A DNA stretch of 64,000 nt. Source: Ochotona curzoniae (Eukaryota; Chordata; Mammalia; Lagomorpha; Ochotonidae). Below the pieces are notes generated by a model. That model saw only the letters and a program-made list of their open reading frames with translations, was not told the DNA's origin and did not search any database. This document shows positions 11,199 to 22,129 of this stretch, one piece after another. Both the position numbers and the translations under genes were made by a program. Each line of letters starts with the position of its first letter. Within the stretch, counting starts at the first letter, position 1. The stretch covers positions 1,798,001 to 1,862,000 of the forward strand of contig NW_024467120.1 of assembly GCF_017591425.1 (NCBI RefSeq). Direction: 5' to 3'.

Positions 11199-11339
11199 GC
11201 TTCTTGTTTCTTATTTTTGTCTTCTTACACTGATTAGAACTTCTAGGAGGATGTCAAATAGGAGTGATAAAAAAACAGTTTTTACTTTATTTTCAGTGTT
11301 AAGAAGAATCAAAGTTATGAAATTTCCCAGGGTGGCTTC

Positions 11340-11640
11340 TGGTACCTTATCCTGAGGTGTCCATTCCTGTATCAGTGACCATGAGTTCAATTCCTGTCTC
11401 TACTTCTGATCCAAATTCTTGTCAGTGCTCATTGTGGGAGACAAGCTAGGATGGCACAGGCATGTAGCTTTCTGCCACCCGTGGACCTGGATGGAGTTCT
11501 GGATCCTGGCTTCAGCTCGGGCCGTGCCCAGCTCTGACAGCCATTTTAGAAGTGAACCAGTGGGTGGAATATCTTTGTCTATTTTTTCATCCTTTTTGTC
11601 TCTGCCTTACAATAAATGTAAATAGATATACATTTTTTTT
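11340..11640 (+). mobile_element. Old CSINE, plus strand
   Basis: Diverged CSINE: 'tggagttctggatcctggct', 'agccattttagaagtgaacc', 'agtgggtggaatatctttg' and an A/T-rich end after 'aataaatgtaaatag'. Inserted in the antisense L1. Confidence 0.7.
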
Positions 11641-11645
11641 AAAAA

Positions 11646-11922
11646 TGATGCTTAGAATATATGCACACCACGTTTGAGTGTCTGGGTTTGAATACCATCT
11701 CTGGCTTCGGATTTTGTACATTAGCACCTTAGCGGGCAAGAGATGGCCCCGAGGAGTTGGATCTCTGCCACTTGTATGGGAAACTGCATTGAGCTGCATG
11801 CAAGCTTTTGGTTTTGGCCTAACACAATGTGGTTATTAAGGTATTTAAGGAAGTAGACCAGATGATGGAAGCTTTCTCTCTCTCTGCCTTTTAGATAAAT
11901 AAAATCAAATAGATATTAAAAG
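11646..11922 (+). mobile_element. Old CSINE, plus strand
   Basis: Second diverged SINE in tandem: 'tgagtgtctgggtttgaata', a degraded centre, 'gatgatggaagctttctctc' and 'agataaataaaatc' at the tail. Confidence 0.6.
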
Positions 11923-12432
11923 AGAAATGACTCTATTCCTAGTTTATGGAAGGTCTGTTTAATCAGACATAAATGCTGAATTGAACTGCATTTTATCAAA
12001 TGACTTCTCTGCATCAGTTGCTGTGATAATGTAGTTATTATTTTGTTTCTATTAATTATAATTGTATAAATTATATTAATTACAATTTCTGTTAATTATA
12101 CCATTAATTATAATATGTTAATTACAATATATTGAATGGTTTTTAAATATTGAGCAAGTTTCGTACTTCTAATATACATTCCATTTAGCAGATTTTATTA
12201 ATGTTTTATGAAAATTTTCACTCCATATTTACAGCCACTTTGTCTCCATGTCATAAATTTAGAGATGTTATATTTTCAATTTTGTTGTAGATGTCTTTTA
12301 TTATCTTTGTTACAGTACCTGTCAGAGATAAACTGAGTTGATGCATAATAGATCTTGAAAGGTCACTGGGATCATTAATGATCTCTGACTCCCTCCTCAC
12401 TGAAGCAAATCATTGCAAGATTTTAAGGCAGC
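11923..12432 (-). mobile_element. Antisense L1 ORF2 fossil, right part
   Basis: Resumes the L1 of 10640-11339 after the two SINEs: 'cattttatcaaatgacttct' and 'ctgcatcagttgctgtgata' are antisense ORF2 landmarks. It contains an AT-rich array of TTAAT/ATTAATT words at about 12040-12135. The right end is not sharply defined. Confidence 0.6.
12040..12135. repeat. AT-rich array with imperfect palindromes
   Basis: At least six occurrences of ttaattata or its complement (tataattaa) alternate over about 95 bp, giving self-complementary potential. Probably local expansion within decayed L1. Confidence 0.7.
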
Positions 12433-12436
12433 ACAT

Positions 12437-12758
12437 GGGGCCTGGTGCAGTGGCTCCAAAGGCCTCCATCGCCAGCATCCTGTAATGGTGCTGGTTGTGT
12501 ACTGGCTGTTTCACTTCTGGTCTAACTCCCTGACTATGGCCTGGGAAAGCAGTAGAGGATGGCTTGGGTCCTTCGGTCCCTGTACCAATGTGGGAGACCC
12601 AGGAGATGCTCTTGACTCCTGGCTTTGGAATGGTTCAGCTCTGGCATTTGGGCCATTTGGGAGTGAACTGGTGGATGGAAGATTTCTCTCTGTCAAACCT
12701 TCTCTCTGTAAATCTGCATTTACAGTATAAACAAACAAACAAACAAATAAAGTTTCAA
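12437..12758 (+). mobile_element. CSINE, plus strand
   Basis: Head 'ggggcctggtgcagtggctc', centre 'tatggcctgggaaagcagta', 'gtgaactggtggatggaaga' and an (AAAC)n tail at about 12730-12750. Confidence 0.85.
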
Positions 12759-12759
12759 A

Positions 12760-13111
12760 GGGGTGCCTGGTACCATTGTTTAAAGGCTAAATCCTAACCT
12801 TGCAGGCACCGAGATCCCATATGAGTACTGGTTTGTGTCTGGTTTGTGCCCTGGCTGCACCGCTTCTTATCCAGCTCCCTGCTTGTGTCCTGGGAACACA
12901 GTAGAGGATGGCCCAAGGACTCAGGACCCTGCACCTACATGGGATACCCAGAGGAAGCTCCTGGCTCCTGGTTTTGGATTGGTTCAGCTCTGGCTGTTGC
13001 AGTCATTTGGAAAGTGAACCAGTGGCTGGAAGATCTTTCTTTCTGTTTCTCCTTCTAGTTGTAAATCTGACCTGCCTTTCCAATAAAAATAAATAAATCT
13101 TAGGAAAAAAG
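12760..13111 (+). mobile_element. CSINE, plus strand, in tandem with the previous
   Basis: Head 'aggggtgcctggtaccattg', centre 'tccagctccctgcttgtgtc', 'agtgaaccagtggctggaag' and tail 'aataaaaataaataaatctt'. With 12437-12758 it forms a head-to-tail doublet. Confidence 0.88.
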
Positions 13112-13139
13112 AAAGCAAGCACAAAATAAATTTCTTAGT

Positions 13140-13250
13140 TTGAGTAGTTTAAATTTTATAAATCAGAATGTTTTTCAAAAAGTTGTGGAAAAGGGGAATA
13201 AGAGGCTAAGTCTGTTTTGGTGCAAAGGTGCTTTTGGAAACCATGCAAAA
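13140..13250. other. Segment similar to 8565-8660, family unknown
   Basis: Shares the word order 'caaaaagtt', 'gtggaaaa', 'gctaagt', 'ttttggtgcaaa' with 8565-8660 and directly precedes a CSINE tail. Likely a piece of an interspersed repeat I cannot name. Confidence 0.4.
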
Positions 13251-13575
13251 ATTTTTTTAAAGATTTATTTTTATTATGAAAGGCATATCTACAGAGCGAA
13301 GAAGAGACAGAAGGAAAGATCATCCATCCACTGGTGCACTTTCCAAATGACCCCAATAGCCAGAGCTAAGGCAATCCAAAGCCAGGAGCCAGGAGCCTCC
13401 CCCAGGTCTCCCATGTTGGTGCAGGGTCCCAAGGATTTGGGCTATCCTCCACTGCTTTCTCAGGACACAAATCAGTTGCTGAACAGGAAGTGGAGCAACC
13501 AGGACACCAACTGCCACCCATATGGGATCCCAGAGCTTGCAGGTAGAGGATCAGCCAATTGAGTTATTATACCAG
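13251..13575 (-). mobile_element. CSINE, minus strand
   Basis: T-rich end 'tttttttaaagatttattt', then 'aaagatcatccatccactgg', 'tgcagggtcccaaggatttg' and head ending 'ttattataccag'. It is inverted relative to the 12437-13111 doublet. Confidence 0.85.
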
Positions 13576-14514
13576 TTTTGCAAGTATTTTTATAATATAA
13601 ACGTTCTCAGTATTGCCCCGCAAGCTCTCTTGGACATGATTTGTTACTTTACAAGTCTTACGGTCTGCTTTCCTCTTCTACTTCACTGAAATCTTCTTAT
13701 TTTTCTCTTCCTTTCTTCTAACTTTAGATATTTTCTAAGAATCGTAACTTTGTGTCTCTTCAATTCCTCTTCCATCACAAATTTAACAATACTTGTGAGT
13801 TTACCACTCATTCAGTGAGATAAAAACAAGGGACTCTGAGCCTTTGCTCTCCTGTTATTTTTCTCTGTGCAAGAGTGCTCCATACTTTCTCAGGACTGTG
13901 ACCACCTCCTCCTTTGTCTTCCCATGATTATTTGTTTAATCTAGTTGGCCTTTGGTTCTTGTTGGGAATTCCCTAAAACAGTATCCCACATCTTGATTGA
14001 AAACAGGATCTGGCTTGGGTAAGAAAAACTCTGCTTCCAATTTTGATTTTTCTTGCTAATATGTGTTTATTCTTAGAGAGTCAAGAATTGGGTATGGAAT
14101 TGATAAAAAAAAAAAAAAGATCGTGACAATCTTTTCAAACACTCACCACCTTGTCCTGAAAAAGATAACTAGTGGAGTTGCAAATTTTCATTAATGTTGT
14201 GTATTGATTAATGGAGCGTATTGTATTCGTATTGGAAGGATGAAAGCATTGCAAGATGACCACAAGACACACTTAATGGTATTTACTGGATTTTATTTCA
14301 CTTGGTTCAATGAACATTATTAACAAGTCTCCCCAGCTGTAGAAAACTGCATCGGTGGCCTTATACCTGGGCAAGTGTTACACTGCTAGGAGAAAATCAT
14401 CCAGTTGCTGGCAGGCGTTCTGGGCCTGGTTAAGGCCATATTTGTGTTACCTATACAGGTACACCAACACGGTTGCTTATTCTCTCTCTCTCTCTCTTTT
14501 TTAAACTGGTAAAT
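13576..14514. other. No gene seen; CT run and A run
   Basis: Unique DNA with an A run at 14105-14118 and a (TC)n run at 14481-14498. Confidence 0.5.
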
Positions 14515-14752
14515 GGGAGGACCCAGGAAGACGGCCTGATAGCTAAGTTCTTACCTTACATGCGCAGGGATCACTTATGGGTGCTGCTTTGTGTCCCAGC
14601 TTCCCCACTTCCCATCAAGCTCCCTGTTGCTGGCATGGGAAAGCAGTAGAGGATGGCCCAAAGCGTTGGGATCCTGCACCCAAATGGGAGATCTGGAGGA
14701 GGCTCCTGGCTCCTGGCTTTGGATTGCCCTTAAGATCTGGCTATTGTGGATA
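14515..14752 (+). mobile_element. CSINE, truncated at 3' end
   Basis: Starts 'gggaggacccaggaagac', centre 'tggcatgggaaagcagtaga', 'ctcctggctcctggctttgg'. The 3' quarter with the aagatcttcc motif is missing; it stops near 'tattgtggatagatttttaa'. Confidence 0.75.
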
Positions 14753-14983
14753 GATTTTTAAGAAAAACTAATAATAATAAAAGATAAGTGGGGGAGGCAA
14801 GGAACTCTGATCCAGGAAATGCCACCCTGGCCCCAGTGTAGGGTAGCTGCAGTTTACCCAAGGACGGATAGGAGTGGGAGCAACTGAGGGTGTGTTTGAT
14901 AGAGGAGGAATCCATTTCAGGGTCTTTCATGGACCAGGTCACTGCACTCAACAGGTAGGCAAGAGAGCTAATAAGATGGAATA
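14753..14983. other. No feature seen
   Basis: Unique transition between the truncated CSINE and the GC-rich repetitive block, with a short AAT run near 14769-14778. Confidence 0.4.
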
Positions 14984-16722
14984 GTTTAGACGGGAGAACC
15001 AGAGGGGATGTTTGGGTCAGGGCAGGGCACCTGCCTATGTGGGAGACCTGGGTTGGGCTAAACAGCATTACCTACTATGCACTGGCATTCACAAAAGCTG
15101 GAACTGGGAGGCATGGCTGGCTGGGCGAGGCCACAGCACCCACCCAAGAGCGTCAGAGCAGGAGATGGGCTATGTCAGGCTGGGCTGGAATACCCACCAG
15201 CATGCAAGAGAACCAGATCTGTGGACAGATTCTGTAGGGAACGTATGGGCTTGCCTCTGTGGACTGCAGCATCCACTCCACTGATTGGTGTGGAGAATTA
15301 GGGGTGGTGATGGGCTGAGCTGGTGACAGGAACCCTCGTGACATTTGTGGGACTGGAGCTGGGAGAAAGCCAGGTAGCAAGCTGAGGGAAGACAATGCCA
15401 AGCAGGGTCATTGCACCTGCCAGCACCAGTGAGATCTGGGGCTGGAAGTAGCCCTGGTAGGGGAGCTTTACCACTAGGCTGAAGCTCTTTCACTGGGGTC
15501 ACTAGAACTCAGATGGAGGCTGGCCAAGCCAGCCAAGTCTATAGCACTCATGAGAGTTTTTTAGGCTGTGCTGAGGAGAAGCTGGGCTGGGTGAGGCCTT
15601 AGCAGCTACCAACACACATGAGAACCAGGACAGGATGTTGGCCATGCCTGGCTAGGTTAGGCTATAAAATAGGCAAGCGAGAGCTGAGTCTGTATACAGA
15701 TGGACTATGCCAGGCTGGGTTGAAGAACTCACCAATATGGACAAGACTCAGTGCTAAGAACAAACCTGATAGAGAAACTCTGGGGACTTTCCTACAGCTC
15801 CTACTGCTAGAGTCCTGGCTGTAGGTACACCAGGCTGGTCAAGGCTGCAGCACCCATTGGCATGTGTGTGGGCAGAGTCTGGGATCAGCAAGACTGGGCA
15901 AAGCTCTAGTGCTTGTTAATGCTCACAAGAGCCAGAATAGATGTGTGCCAGGTTGGGCCAGGCAGAGCCACACCCTGAGTTACATGAGAATTGGGTCTTG
16001 GAGGGGGCTGGTCTGACCTAGATGTGGTACCCTTTGGTGCGAGCCAGAAATGATGTGAGCTAGTCAGGCTAGTTGGTAGTCACTGCTGTTAAGTTCCAGG
16101 ACTGGGGGCTGGTCATGTCGGTCTGGGTGGCAGCACCCACTGGCACACATGAGGTCTGGGGCTAGCAGCAGACCTATGAGGGGAACCTGGGCAATTCCCA
16201 TGCTAAGCACAGCTCCTGCTGGTGAGCATGGACCCTGAGAGCCAGTGTTCACAGCACACTCTGGCATGAGCAAGTGCCAGGACAGGGTTCAGGTCAGGGC
16301 AGATTGGACTGCAATACCCACTAGGCCACATAAGGGCAGGGGTTGGGCTAGACTGAACTAAGCTGCTGCCTCTGCTGGAAACAGCTGGAGCTGGAGGCAG
16401 GTCAGGGCTGTAGCATCTGCTGACAAATGCTGAGATTGGGGGTTGACTATCTCAGACTGGACCACAGCACCTGCAGACACACTCAAGACCTGGGGCTGGG
16501 AGTGAGCCTGTAGGGAAACGCCAAGGACTCTCTTGCTGGGCTGCTGCTTCCATATGTGAGTGTGACAGCTGGGACTGGGGGTGGGTCAGGCTCAGCAAGG
16601 CTGTTACACCCACTGGCATGCATGAGAACCAGAACAGGTAGAGGCCAGCAGGCTAGGCCACAGCACCAGCTGCCAAGTGCCGGAACTGAATAAAAATCAT
16701 GCAACCAAGGTAGCACCCATTG
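14984..16722. repeat. GC-rich degenerate tandem-motif block (about 1.7 kb)
   Basis: Built from recurring, diverged words: 'caggctgggctgg', 'ggccacagcacccac', 'ggcatgcatgagaaccagg', 'acctggggctggg' and 'tgtagggaaac'. Units recur at irregular spacing. At least a dozen word matches can be followed by eye, for example near 15127, 15172, 15540, 15590, 15830, 15955, 16120, 16310, 16460, 16570 and 16650. No terminal repeats or open frame explain it; overlapping ORFs on both strands reflect the composition. It could be an old minisatellite or the tandem-motif 5' part of a mobile element. The family is not identified. Confidence 0.65.
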
Positions 16723-17633
16723 GTTCCTTATATCCTTCTCAACCAAGTAAATAATATTAAAATGAAAATACAAATTTACAAAAACATAACCACATCATTG
16801 TGTGAAAATACCATTCCATTACAATTACATGAACTTTATTGCTTTGGCTTATATCATCTCTCTCTAGATTGTGTGTGTGTGTGTGTGTTTGTGTGTGTTG
16901 GATATGGCAGGGTGGTGGGAACAGTATTGTAGATTGGCTGTGCTGTTCTGTTTTTGTTTGTGGCAGCAACCAATGAAAGCAGCACTCATTCCTATATGTA
17001 TATCCTATATGTATCCTATATGCATCCCTATATGTGTATTCTTGTATGTATATCCAGGTCTTCAAAAGGAGAGAAATGTGGAGAGAAGGGGATGTTTTTA
17101 TGGAAAATTTGAGTCAACATCTGTGGAAACTTCACTGAGCTCTCTGTTTTGGCTCCCAGTTTTCTTTCTCTATGATGTGAAATGGTCATGTATGAGGTCA
17201 CAGATTTACAAGATTCAATGCAAGTCTGACTTTACTAAGCCATGCAAGGTTGACCATCCGGGGCACATAAATAGAGCAGGAAGGTACGTGGGCAAGAAAA
17301 AGGGAAAGGAGATATCAACGAACAAAGCAATAGATTTACGGAATCAAATAAACTTGACCTCAAGCAAGTGATCTGTATTTCCTATGGAAGGAAGAGGCAC
17401 AGCTATGACTGTCAGTCAACCTTGCCTGCACTAAATCTTGAAGTTCACAGATCCTTTCCTTGGGTTCTCAACTATCAGCACAGGGCTCTCAATAGCTTTC
17501 ATCCTTACAATAATGGTCATCAAAGTCTACGGAATGCACACACATGAAATTACTTCATGAGTCGTAGTTGTCATACAAAATAGCCCCTTAGTATGTGCCA
17601 GCTTCCTTGCCTGGCACTGAAAAAGTGAGATGT
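16723..17633. repeat. Unique DNA with GT run and a TATATGTA-type array
   Basis: Holds an interrupted (GT)n at 16871-16898 and, at 16991-17056, five or so near-copies of cctatatgtat. The 166-codon plus frame at 16871-17371 translates these simple repeats and has no domain I recognise. The rest is unique. Confidence 0.6.
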
Positions 17634-17975
17634 GGGCTTGGCGGCATGGCCTAGCAGCTAAAGTCCTTGCCTTGAATGCGCCAGGATCCCATATGGGTGC
17701 TGGTTCTAATCCCAGCAGCTCCACTTCCCATCCAGCTCCCTGCTTGTGGCCTGGGAAAGCAGTCGAGGACGGCCCAAAGCCTTGGGACCCTGCACCTGCA
17801 TGGGAGACCCAGAAGAAGTTCCTGGATCCTGGTTGCAGATTGGCACAGCACCGGCCGATGCGGTCACTTGGGGAGTGAATCATCGGATGGAAGATCTTCC
17901 TCTCTGTCTCTCCTCCTCTCTGTATATCTGACTTTGTAATAAAAATAAAATAAATCTTAAAAAAAAAGAAAAGGA
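17634..17975 (+). mobile_element. Young CSINE, plus strand
   Basis: Near-complete: head 'gggcttggcggcatggccta', 'gatcccatatgggtgctgg', 'tggcctgggaaagcagtcga', 'gtgaatcatcggatggaaga' and 3' end 'gtatatctgactttgtaat' plus A-rich tail. Its form is close to the pika-type CSINE as I recall it. A short flanking similarity, agatgtg, occurs on both sides (about 17629 and 17983). Confidence 0.92.
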
Positions 17976-18856
17976 AAAGAAAGATGTGTCAGGGGTTGTA
18001 CAAGGAGTCATGATGTGTAGGAGTAGGTGAGTGTCTGCTTGGTGTCTTCTCAAGTACTGGAGAAGTGGGTCGTTCTCGCCGTGGGGTTTTGCAAGGCTTT
18101 TGCATGGCAGGATGCCATGTGGAGACTACATTTCTTTTTTTTGTCTCCCAGTCCATTGGTTTCAAGAGGAAGGAAATCACGTTGCCTTTTGCTATAGTGA
18201 AGAATTACGGGGAATAAGAGGAAAAAAAATTCCAGATAGTTCTGGAAGAAAATGAGACCAGAGGGGAAAGTAGGACTTAGAGTTCCAGGGCAAGTTGCTG
18301 AAACCTCACTGGGGTTATGTGGTTACTCCAGAGGAATGAGGTCACCAGGAAAACCTTTGCTTGGAAGCTAAATTAAGAATAAGGTTTCCATTGTTTGTCT
18401 TACAGTGGCCAGAGTTCATGAGTGTCTGGTTTTGACCCCAGGGGCCCTGCTTCTCCACTCTAGGCCAGCTCTGAGTAAGAGGAAGACATCTATCTTCCAA
18501 GAATATTTCTGTCCTGTTCTTAACTCAGTAACATTATCAGAGGGAAATGAGGTTATGTGAACTTCCCATGGATATTTTGATGGGAGTGGCTCATAATACA
18601 AAGGATTCCCTGTGCAACACGTGCACATAATAGAGAATCAAGCTTGTTCTTGTGATTCCCTGAGGGTCCTCTAGCTCAGGAAAGAAGAGAGAATGCCCCG
18701 AGACAGCAAGTCCATGGCTATATGCAAGTGACAAAACACAGATTAGAAAATGGCCTTGGTTGAACGAAAGTAATGCAAAAATATTCCACTGCACATGGGT
18801 TAGGTGTAGACTGTTTCAATGATGGAGTCCATTCAGTTCTGATGCTAGTACCCTCC

Positions 18857-18858
<2 letters not shown>
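17976..18858. other. No feature seen
   Basis: Unique sequence; short frames only. Confidence 0.5.

Positions 18859-18896
<38 letters not shown>
18859..18896. repeat. (GT)19 microsatellite
   Basis: Uninterrupted dinucleotide run; likely polymorphic. Confidence 0.97.
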
Positions 18897-18897
<1 letters not shown>

Positions 18898-19239
18898 GCC
18901 CACATACACAACTAGTTGCTTGCTAGTTATTGGACTAGGCTTAAAACCCACAGTATTTCACTGTCTTTAGTCTTCTGCAACAGAAAACTGATAATTCCTA
19001 AGAAAGAGAACTCCTGGGCAGAATAGTCTAGATTAATTTCAAATCTAGTATATAGGAAAATGATTACATAAAGGAAAAATGTTTAAATAAATCTTAGAAG
19101 CAAATTTAATACAGTTTTATATACACGCACAGGAGCATCATACACATCCCTATAGATTCATACGTTTCAAGCCTGTTTATCACTGTCTCAGAGGAGAGAT
19201 ATTTAACCTGGGGGCCAACACAGTGTCTCAGTGGGCTGC
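18897..19239. other. No feature seen
   Basis: Unique, AT-rich sequence. Confidence 0.5.
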
Positions 19240-19395
19240 TCTCTCTCTGGCTTTGGAGCCATGAGACACAGCATCCTTGGCTGACATCTCAGTCCTCATG
19301 CAATGACTTACTGTGTGGTTTGCATTTATCCATCAGAGCCAATGACTTTAAAACAGTAGCTGTTCAATAACTATTCCATGAATGAATGCCATTCT
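19240..19395 (+). mobile_element. MIR, plus strand
   Basis: 'tctggctttggagccatgag', 'caatgacttactgtgtggtt' and 'gctgttcaataactattcca' keep the order of the MIR core and its 3' end (resembling 'gtgctcaataaat'). Confidence 0.65.
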
Positions 19396-19481
19396 CTGGC
19401 TGATATCTAGGCTTCCAGTGCTTGTCTGGCTCTATTCTTCAACAGATACTGCCGTGCACGTGGTTCAGCAATGTCATGACG

Positions 19482-19583
19482 GTCTCTGGCCGTGCCACCC
19501 TGAACATGCCTGATCTTGTGTGATCATCCAAGCGAAGCAGGGTTGGGTCTGGCAGGCACCTGTGTAGGAGAAACACCGTGACA
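19482..19583 (+). pseudogene. 5S rRNA pseudogene
   Basis: Begins gtctctggccgtgccaccct and continues 'gaacatgcctgatctt', 'gatcatccaagcgaagcagg', 'gttgggtctggcaggcacct'. This matches the start, loop A/B and internal promoter (A box, C box side) of 5S rRNA with many substitutions, and similarity decays after about 100 nt. 'aagcgaagcagggttgggtct' shows the mutated internal control region. No T-run terminator is obvious. Certainly not a functional 5S gene. Confidence 0.85.
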
Positions 19584-20086
19584 ACCAAAACCAGAGGAAT
19601 TATTTGTACTACTTCATTCCCAGCCTGGGAATTCTACATCAGTGTGGATTTCTGACACCTGAAGTTGCTTATCTTAAAAAAAATATATAGCAAAGACTGA
19701 CTAACTTGTTTTGGGTCTACCTCAGCATCCTAGAGGCACCAGAAGCATCTTCTGTTTCTTCGTTCTTTCTTTGGGAATTGGTGGCTAGAGAAGATGAAAA
19801 TGACTCCAGCAAACAAAGAAGGAACATGCTTTCAGTGAGACATTGAGAAGCTTTACCCAGAAGGGCAGGACCACGAGGAACCTCCCTGGAAAGCACCTGC
19901 TCCTTTCTTTCAGCAAAAACCACCAACTTCTGTTTTCATCTAACTTCCAGCACCAGGTCCTTTTACAAACATAAGCTACAAAGAGAAAATGAGTGACTGA
20001 AGTAATTATAACTCCTCCGGATCTGGTAAGAATAAAAGCAGAACTGACTTCCGTCACAGAATGTTCCTGCTAACTAAAGCGAAAGA
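19584..20086. other. No feature seen
   Basis: Unique sequence; two minus-strand frames (19717-20057) without recognisable domains. Confidence 0.5.
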
Positions 20087-20369
20087 TGGCAGGTGTTTGA
20101 TGCAGCAGCTAATTGCCACTTGGATACTGACAATCCATGTTAAAGAGCCTGGGTTCCAGCTCCTGCTCCACTTTCTCTCCAGTTTCCTGCTAATGTGTCT
20201 TGTGGGAGGAGGGAACACATGATGGCTCAAATACTTGGGTCCCTGACACCCACATGGGGGACTCAAATGGTGTTCCTGGTACTGAATTAATTCTGGCTAT
20301 TGTGGGCATTTGGGTAAGCACAGGATAGAAGAACATTTTGTCTCTGTGCCTTTTGCTTTAAAAAAAAAT
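20087..20369 (+). mobile_element. Old CSINE-like SINE, plus strand
   Basis: 'agcctgggttccagctcctg', 'atggctcaaatacttgggtc', 'acacccacatgggggactc' and A-run tail after 'ctgtgccttttgctttaa'. Diverged older subfamily. Confidence 0.65.
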
Positions 20370-20839
20370 GAAAATCAGTAAACAAAAATGTTTTTAAAGT
20401 AAAAGAAAAAAAGTGTATTTGATGTAAGTGGCTTTGTAATTGCCGTTCTCTTACCTTAAAAACCATCTATTGAAGAGATTCCCATAAAAGTGAGCTCTGC
20501 TCAGCTGGTGGTAGAAGGCAGCATCCCAGTCTTTATTCTGCAAAAACAAGAGCTGACAATATCCGTTAAATAGAAAATGCCTCAAGTTAAACAATAGCAC
20601 TAAGTATTAAAGAGTGCCATTATGCCGCACACACTTACCGTCACACCATCAAACACTACATATCAGAGTATCAGCCAGACGTAGAAGGGACTTCATAGGT
20701 TCAAATGCAGGTACTATGCAGAAACAAAACAGGCTTAAAAAAAAATCAATAAACTTAGTTTGTGTTCCCCAGCAGCAGAATTTGAGCCAAAGAGTTAAGG
20801 GCAAGTCATTCACAGAAAGTGAATGAATGAGCTCGGACC
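20370..20839. other. No feature seen
   Basis: Unique sequence. Confidence 0.5.
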
Positions 20840-21195
20840 ATAACAACAGAGTACCAAAGACCCAGGGGCTCCAATAACAGAAGAGTATTTTCTCACAGTT
20901 CTGGAAGCTGACCTCCTAGATCGAAGTGTCAACACGTTGGTCTCTTCGGAGGCCTCTCTTCTTGATGGCAGCCTTCTTGCTGCATCATCACACAATGAGA
21001 ATTAATGTCCTCTGAGAATTAATAAGGACACCAGCCCTGTGTCCTTAGAGCCCGTCGTTATGATCTCTTTTTAATATCTTCACTTTTTAAAATATTGTAT
21101 TCCCAAAGGCAACCATACTCTAGGGTTAGTACTTGAACACAGAAACATTCTAGAGTTCATACGTTGAAATTGGGATGACTCACAGTTCAGTTCAT
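20840..21195 (-). mobile_element. MLT1-type MaLR LTR, minus strand
   Basis: Antisense MLT1 pattern: 'gagtaccaaagacccagggg', 'ttttctcacagttctggaag', 'ccttcttgctgcatcatcac', 'aataaggacaccagccctgt' and 'gttcatacgttgaaattggg'. Solo, diverged. Confidence 0.75.
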
Positions 21196-21975
21196 GGGTT
21201 GAGGTGGAAGACTAGAAAGACAGAAACAGGTAGGAGTGAGCTTAGAGGGAAGGATAACCAATATGGAATGTGTTAATAAGACGGCATGGCAGTGGCGACT
21301 AAAGCCTGAGTGTTTTTGATCACCAAGGAAAAGCATAAAAATTGATCTAAGGCATGCAGCAGAATTATCTCAGTCATAGGGGGAAACTCTAAGACATTTA
21401 AGTCCTCTGAATCCTGGCCTTGAGTTGAGGATTCCCCTTGGAAGGTGTCAGGGCCTAGACCCTGGTACTCACCATGCCCATCAGACTAGGCAAGTTTGGG
21501 CATCACAAGGGCTGCTTCTAACAAAGAGGCAGCTGCTGGCTGTTAGAGACTGGCATATGGAGGAATGGGAAGGGGAGCCCAGAGCATATGGACAAAGTCT
21601 CAGCATTGACATTATGCAGCGTTTGCCAGAAACTACGTCAAGAGTGGCAACGCAAGTCCAAAGAGAAACTGAAGCAATACTGCACTGATGATGATGGGCA
21701 TGTATTCTGAAAAATGCATCGTTAGGTGATTTTGTCATGGCACTAACATCAAAGGGCGGACTTACACAAACTGAGATGGTTACAAAGTCACCAGATGATC
21801 AAGTCCTATGAGACTACTGTGATCTTTGTGGGCCATCTACAGCTGATTGAAACGTTACGTAGCATTTGACTCTGATTAAAATAATTTAAATATAAATAGT
21901 CAAGATGCACAAAATCACAGACTGGTTCCTGAAAGAACATTAAAATTGAAAAAAAGAAACATTGTTAAGTGAGGT

Positions 21976-21976
<1 letters not shown>
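21196..21976. other. No feature seen
   Basis: Unique sequence; small frames at 21425-21738 on both strands are not convincing. Confidence 0.5.

Positions 21977-22015
<39 letters not shown>
21977..22015. repeat. (CA)n microsatellite, 19 units
   Basis: Uninterrupted CA run just upstream of an L1M 3' end. Confidence 0.97.
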
Positions 22016-22017
<2 letters not shown>

Positions 22018-22129
22018 TCAAGAATTAAACATAAAAAACAACCCCAAAAAACAGATTGTACTGCTGGATCCTAAAAACAAAGAAAGAGTGAATACCGCTT
22101 CCGCACCTGAGGCTAGTACATAACAGAAT

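Larger units (their letters stand above)
10640..11339 (-). mobile_element. Antisense L1 ORF2 fossil, left part
   Basis: AT-rich sequence that reads in reverse as degraded L1 ORF2. Landmarks on the plus strand are 'tctaatccatgaacatggta', then 'tctccctggaattgttcag', and near 11240 'acttctaggaggatgtcaaa'. No open frame remains. It is interrupted by the U2 fragment at 11151-11184 and, to the right, by two old SINEs, after which L1 resumes at 11923. Confidence 0.65.

Noticed and set aside
14984..16722. CRISPR-like or satellite array
   Set aside because: Repeats are degenerate, irregularly spaced and not separated by unique spacers; the genome is mammalian.
16871..17371. A 166-codon frame with cysteine/valine-rich start
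   Set aside because: It begins in the (GT)n microsatellite and runs through the TATATGTA array; no domain follows.
19482..19583. Functional 5S rRNA gene
   Set aside because: Many substitutions in the internal promoter, decayed 3' end and no terminator T-run.
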